This document shows, one piece after another, positions 60,561 to 64,000 of a stretch of 64,000 bases of DNA; position 1 is the first letter of the stretch; each line of letters starts with the position of its first letter. Location: the NCBI RefSeq assembly GCF_042652985.1, contig NZ_JBHSHQ010000029.1, forward strand, positions 1-64,000, written 5' to 3'. Origin of the DNA: Ruoffia tabacinasalis (GTDB lineage: Bacteria > Bacillota > Bacilli > Lactobacillales > Aerococcaceae). Made by a program: the position numbers and the translations under genes. The notes under the pieces were generated by a model. That model saw only the letters and a list, made by a program, of their open reading frames with translations. It was not told the origin of the DNA and searched no databases.

Positions 60561-61412
60561 CTAAGATTTTGAAAGATACTCTTTCAAAGATAAGTACATC
60601 AAGTCATTATCGTACACTTTGTATAATATAAGTGCCTTGTTATAGTAATCCTCGATTTCAGTTTCTGTTAGAAAGCTTTCTCCAATGTCTGCTAATAAGC
60701 AGAATAAGTCCGCTAAAAGATAACTACTATGATACTTTTTGCAAATGTCAATTACTTCTAAAATTTCTCGAATCGCAATTGGTGTCTCTTTATTTTTCAC
60801 GAGAAATCTTGCATAGTTATATCTGATTTTAATTAACAACTGGAAGTTATCTATAAAAGTAAGATCCAATTTTTCTGCCTGTTTAATATTATTTAAAAAG
60901 GATCTTTTATATTTTTCAATCTCTCCATTTTCAAAGTAAAATGAGGATAACACATTCCAAAACTCTAAATAGAACGAGTGTTCTTCTTTTACATCTTTTG
61001 CTACTTTTTCTAATCTTTTTATAGCCTCATTTTTTTGGCCTTTAACATTATATGTAATTATGGCTTTCAACCATTCGATATATATGGCATCTTGAGAAGT
61101 AATAACTACATCATTTTCAATTTTTACTTCTAGTAGATATTTTAAAGCATTGAAGTCTCTTTTTTTTAAAAGATTATCAGCTAATTCCTTAAACTGGGTT
61201 AAATTCGTTTGTGAATCTTCAATATTATTGTCAAAGAAATATTCCATAGATACATTAAGTCGTTTTGACAACTTATATAGAATATCTGAACTTGGTGCAT
61301 AATCATTATTTTCAATTTTACTGATTTGGCTTTGTTCACAAATATCAGCTGCAAGTTCACTTTGTGTTAAACCCAGTTCCTTTCTTCTATTTTTCATTCT
61401 ATATCCTAGCAA
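60561..61412 (-). CDS. RRNPP-type helix-turn-helix/TPR regulator
   Basis: The 283-residue protein has an N-terminal XRE helix-turn-helix (RRKELGLTQSELAADICEQSQISKIENNDYAPSSD) and a C-terminal array of TPR-like helices to the end, as in PlcR and PrgX quorum-sensing regulators. The start is TTG at 61412, 8 bases after GGGGAGG, with an extended -10 box (TGGTATAAT, core 61459-61464) upstream. It lies between the two copies of the secreted-protein duplication and may control them. No signal peptide gene is visible directly downstream. Confidence 0.85.
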   Translation of the reverse strand: MLGYRMKNRRKELGLTQSELAADICEQSQISKIENNDYAPSSDILYKLSKRLNVSMEYFFDNNIEDSQTNLTQFKELADNLLKKRDFNALKYLLEVKIENDVVITSQDAIYIEWLKAIITYNVKGQKNEAIKRLEKVAKDVKEEHSFYLEFWNVLSSFYFENGEIEKYKRSFLNNIKQAEKLDLTFIDNFQLLIKIRYNYARFLVKNKETPIAIREILEVIDICKKYHSSYLLADLFCLLADIGESFLTETEIEDYYNKALILYKVYDNDLMYLSLKEYLSKS

Positions 61413-61566
61413 AATTAAAACCTCCCCTTAAATCATTTTACATCTACTTATAACTTTTATTATACCATTAGCAATGCAAAATATCTCAAATAAAATATTT
61501 CTCTCTTTTAAGAATTCATCTTAAATCTTGACTATCTGAATGATTGAAGAAAGATTCAATTTATTA

Positions 61567-62174
61567 GGATTGCTTGTAGGAATTCGCTAGTATGGAAGCT
61601 GGTATTAGCGTATAAGCAGAATTTAACCTATAACTAAATAAACCCATCTCCAAAAATCGAGATGGGTTTATTATTTTACTTACTCTTCTAACGCAAAGTC
61701 ATAAGAATTATATTCAATCGAATTATCATCAGAACGTGTGAACTCGATTAGGTCATTATTAAACAACTTAATGCGAATGCTCTCATCCGACTCGACGATT
61801 TCTGGGTTAGTAATGGTGAATACAACATTGCCCATCGGATCAACGGACGAGTAAATTCCAGATGATGCATCTTGAATTTGTTGAATCACATTGAAAACAG
61901 TCGGATTATTATCTAAATCCAGTTGATCTTCAATGGCATTAAAACTAATTCCTAACTCTTCTTGCAGTGATTGGATATCATCGGATTCTGAGTTGGGATC
62001 AAGTTGATTCAAGGCAGAATTGTCTGTGTGATTTGCTAAAAGGAGCATGACTTCTCTTGCTTCAGGTGCCTCATTATTAATAGTCAATTGAACGCTATTC
62101 GAGTTAAATACGATATGGCTAATAGGACTCTCTTCATTCTCGCTTACATAACTTTGATTATCGTTGGCAGAAAC
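61567..62174. repeat. Segmental duplication, copy B
   Basis: About 608 bases nearly identical to 57888-58493, in the same orientation. It carries the hairpin (61586-61592 with 61603-61609, one pair now G-U), the terminator and the mature part of the secreted protein. Sequence beyond the signal-peptide junction is unrelated to copy A. Since copy A starts right at the GH3 stop codon, the GH3-linked copy may be the older one. Confidence 0.9.
61637..61672 (-). terminator. Terminator of secreted paralogue B
   Basis: A 14-base-pair stem (61637-61650 with 61659-61672), the same as the one after paralogue A, 7 bases after the stop. Confidence 0.88.
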
Positions 62175-62237
62175 GGGTGTTAGACTTATAGATATCATCG
62201 GCATTAGTATCATCAAAAACGATACTATTTTTTTCAT
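61680..62237 (-). CDS. Small secreted protein, paralogue B
   Basis: The 185-residue protein has a signal peptide (MKKIVSFLMILMPMISISLTPVSA) unlike that of paralogue A, then the shared mature sequence starting NDNQSYVSENEESP. Differences from A are few and conservative (for example Ser/Asn, Gly/Ala, Ile/Val, His/Arg). The frame opens further upstream at 62279, but AAAGGTGAT precedes the ATG at 62237. It has its own leader region and terminator, so it is probably transcribed alone. Function unknown. Confidence 0.8.
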   Translation of the reverse strand: MKKIVSFLMILMPMISISLTPVSANDNQSYVSENEESPISHIVFNSNSVQLTINNEAPEAREVMLLLANHTDNSALNQLDPNSESDDIQSLQEELGISFNAIEDQLDLDNNPTVFNVIQQIQDASSGIYSSVDPMGNVVFTITNPEIVESDESIRIKLFNNDLIEFTRSDDNSIEYNSYDFALEE

Positions 62238-62379
62238 TATATCACCTTTCTTTTCTGTAACATTCAATGCATTGGGCAACTATAAATATTGAGGCATCCT
62301 CACTCCTTTATGTCTATATTACTATATTCATATTATAATATGACAAATCATAAGTCAATATTATTATCTTAAGGTAAAT

Positions 62380-62446
62380 AACCCCCTTTACAAACAAGAC
62401 GGTTAGCATCGGACTTTCCACAAGCTAACTCTTTGTAAAGGGGGTT
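62380..62446 (-). terminator. Large terminator hairpin of the capA operon
   Basis: A perfect 15-base-pair outer stem (62380-62394 with 62432-62446) contains an inner GTTAGC/GCTAAC stem (62402-62407 with 62424-62429). It is unusually long and lies 15 bases after the capA stop. Confidence 0.85.
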
Positions 62447-62461
62447 ATTAATCGTATTATT

Positions 62462-63823
62462 TTATCTGAACACGTCCGCTACTTCTTCAGAGGCTTCTGT
62501 CTCCAAGTGTGTGACAAAGTCAAAGTCTTCAATATAAGTATGCATCCGCTCTTCAATGGTATCCCACCACAGTTGTCCATCTGGTATTTGATGTAATTCA
62601 ATATCAGCATAAGGAACAACTTGATACATTTTCTCTGCTTCTACACCAAGATTGAATATCGGCATGAATTTAGGGTTAGTAACTGAAACTTCGCCTGTCT
62701 CGTCTTTCTTGAACGTCACTTCTGTAATTCCACCTTGTTTATTATCAAGGTCTCGTTGTCCTGAGAGGAAACTCGCTTGAGAATAGATTGCGAATGTATC
62801 GCCATCATTATACCAATCCATTGGTTGTAACACATGAGGATGCCCACCTAAAATTAATTTAGCACCTGCATCACTCAAAGCTTGAAAGACATAGAACTGC
62901 TCATCATTAGGCAAAGTTCCATACTCTTCACCAAGCTGCAGACTCACAACAACTGCATCAACTTGCTGGTTCAGCGCTTCTACTTCCGCAACCATCAGTG
63001 GCACATCAATAAGGCTAATTAAATACTCCTCACCTGCTGGAACTGGCATACCATTTGTTCCATAGGAATAATTAAGAAAGCCAACGCTAATTCCATTCGC
63101 TTCAATGATTCTTGGAGTATTATAATCTTCCCAAGAATCATAACTTCCAACATACATCATATCTGCTTCTTGTAGATTTTGTAAGGAATAATGTGCGCCT
63201 TCCCCGTACCAATCAAGCGTGTGGTTAGTCGCATTACTTACAATATCGAAGCCAACGGCTTTAAGATTTTGAATAATTTCATGTGGTGCACTAAATTGTG
63301 GGTACCCGCTGACTGGTAATTGGGGTGAGGCAGCAATCACTTCAAGGTTAGCCATCGAAATATCAGCATATTCAATATAAGGTTGAATATAAGCTAGCAT
63401 CGGCATAAAGTCATACGCTGCGTCAGTGTTAAATGTTTCCGAATCAAAGCCCGCTTCATTCATCTGTTGAACTGTATCTTGATAGACTGGCGATTCTGTA
63501 TCCGCTAGATAACTCACTCTGTCATGAATTAATACGTCCCCTACCGAACGCAGCGTTAGCTCCCCTTCTACGCCTTGATAAGGTTCTTGGCTTTCCTTTA
63601 TTGGGAGTCCTGTATAGAGGAATTCGTCTTTTATTGGTTCTTGCAAAGCTTCTTCTTCTGATTCACTATTGGATGTATTTTCCATTGATACTTGTTCTTC
63701 TGTTGATGCAATTTCTTGACTTGCTTGCGATAAATAAAAGTTGTTATAGACAAAGTACACCCCTGTAACTATAACTAATATACTAATCCCAAGAATAATC
63801 CATTCTGTTCTTCTCTTTGACAT
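62462..63823 (-). CDS. CapA-family metallophosphatase-like surface protein
   Basis: The 453-residue protein has one N-terminal membrane helix (about 9-28), a Glu/Ser-rich linker and a CapA (PgsA, poly-gamma-glutamate synthesis) domain: LRSVGDVLIHDRV (about 91-103), ANLEVIAA, SNATNHTLDWYGEG and GGHPHVLQPMDW, with the Asp/His/Asn metal-binding residues of calcineurin-like enzymes. CapA proteins join capsule or poly-glutamate assembly, but no pgsB/pgsC is in the window, so another envelope role is possible. A partial gene ends 21 bases upstream. Confidence 0.88.
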   Translation of the reverse strand: MSKRRTEWIILGISILVIVTGVYFVYNNFYLSQASQEIASTEEQVSMENTSNSESEEEALQEPIKDEFLYTGLPIKESQEPYQGVEGELTLRSVGDVLIHDRVSYLADTESPVYQDTVQQMNEAGFDSETFNTDAAYDFMPMLAYIQPYIEYADISMANLEVIAASPQLPVSGYPQFSAPHEIIQNLKAVGFDIVSNATNHTLDWYGEGAHYSLQNLQEADMMYVGSYDSWEDYNTPRIIEANGISVGFLNYSYGTNGMPVPAGEEYLISLIDVPLMVAEVEALNQQVDAVVVSLQLGEEYGTLPNDEQFYVFQALSDAGAKLILGGHPHVLQPMDWYNDGDTFAIYSQASFLSGQRDLDNKQGGITEVTFKKDETGEVSVTNPKFMPIFNLGVEAEKMYQVVPYADIELHQIPDGQLWWDTIEERMHTYIEDFDFVTHLETEASEEVADVFR

Positions 63824-63844
63824 TGTTGACTCCTTACGTTCCCT

Positions 63845-64000
63845 TTATTCGTTTAATCCTTTAGCTTCAATTTTGTTTACCATTAATTCATCTGTCACAT
63901 CGACACTTATCGTTTTTCCTAAAGGATCTTTCCAGATAAATTGCTGACTGTCTTCTTGAATATTGTAGACATACGTCCAATTTTCACCCACTGTTTCAAT
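63845..64000 (-). CDS. Unidentified protein, C-terminal 51 residues
   Basis: An open minus-strand frame enters from the right edge and stops at 63845-63847. The visible part includes GENWTYVYNIQEDSQQFIWKDPLGKTISVDV and looks like a beta-strand-rich domain. It is too short to classify. It is in line with capA with a 21-base gap and is probably in the same operon. Confidence 0.7.
   Translation of the reverse strand: METVGENWTYVYNIQEDSQQFIWKDPLGKTISVDVTDELMVNKIEAKGLNE

Noticed and set aside
63433..63768. 111-codon plus-strand frame at the window end
   Set aside because: Antisense to capA, leucine-rich shadow with no ribosome binding site.

Overview
The window looks like chromosomal DNA of a low-GC Gram-positive bacterium of the order Lactobacillales. 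The evidence is AT-rich sequence, strong AGGAGG-type ribosome binding sites, T-box and lysine riboswitch leaders, LiaFSR, PyrR, IreB, DUF1831 and RRNPP/Rgg-type regulators. Aerococcaceae or a neighbouring family (Facklamia/Ruoffia-like) is my best guess, from gene style only. About three quarters of the genes lie on the minus strand, which is probably the leading strand. I saw no tRNA, rRNA, CRISPR array, prophage or intact insertion sequence.

Layout. 1-8 kb: holA, a GcvH-like lipoyl protein, rodA, a YihY/BrkB membrane protein, a plus-strand histidine phosphatase, then a heterodimeric ABC multidrug exporter behind a 27-codon leader peptide and an intrinsic terminator. 8.5-13 kb: lysine synthesis, with lysA-dapA-dapB behind a lysine riboswitch and divergent asd. 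13-22 kb: helD, a cysteine-free YneR/HesB protein, liaF-liaS-liaR, greA, udk, mltG, yrzB, ruvX, ireB. 22-31 kb: alaS with a T-box, a HAD phosphatase, a lipid kinase, D-serine ammonia-lyase, recD2. 31-44 kb: an M20 peptidase remnant, mnmA, a DUF1831 gene and a cysteine desulfurase, rarA followed by a probable 6S RNA, metQ-msrA behind a methionine T-box, a 31-codon gene, pyrR, ackA, ridA, ACT-domain and PFL (DUF711) genes. 44-54 kb: a lysine-riboswitch-controlled YfcC transporter plus M20 amidohydrolase, a small ABC system divergent from two tandem Rgg-like regulators, a cystine symporter and an iron-type alcohol dehydrogenase. 54-64 kb: a cation efflux gene behind a NiCo (czcD) riboswitch, a secreted GH3 hexosaminidase, an island of small secreted proteins with a segmental duplication and an RRNPP regulator, insertion-sequence debris, and a CapA-family gene.

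The most unusual signal is intergenic. Four loci (8.4, 44.1, 47.2 and 53.9 kb) carry tandem repeats with exactly the same 41-base period but unrelated unit sequences, and each unit contains an inverted repeat. In the 53.9-kb array some changes keep the hairpin paired.

Regulation by RNA is dense: two lysine riboswitches, two T-boxes, one NiCo riboswitch and one translation-coupled attenuator occur in 64 kb. Two places could hold new peptide systems. One is the 49-51 kb locus (tandem Rgg-like regulators, a 23-residue ORF, an ABC pair). The other is the 57.9-62.3 kb island (two near-identical 185-residue secreted proteins with unrelated signal peptides, two tyrosine-rich secreted proteins, a 43-residue putative lipopeptide and an RRNPP regulator).
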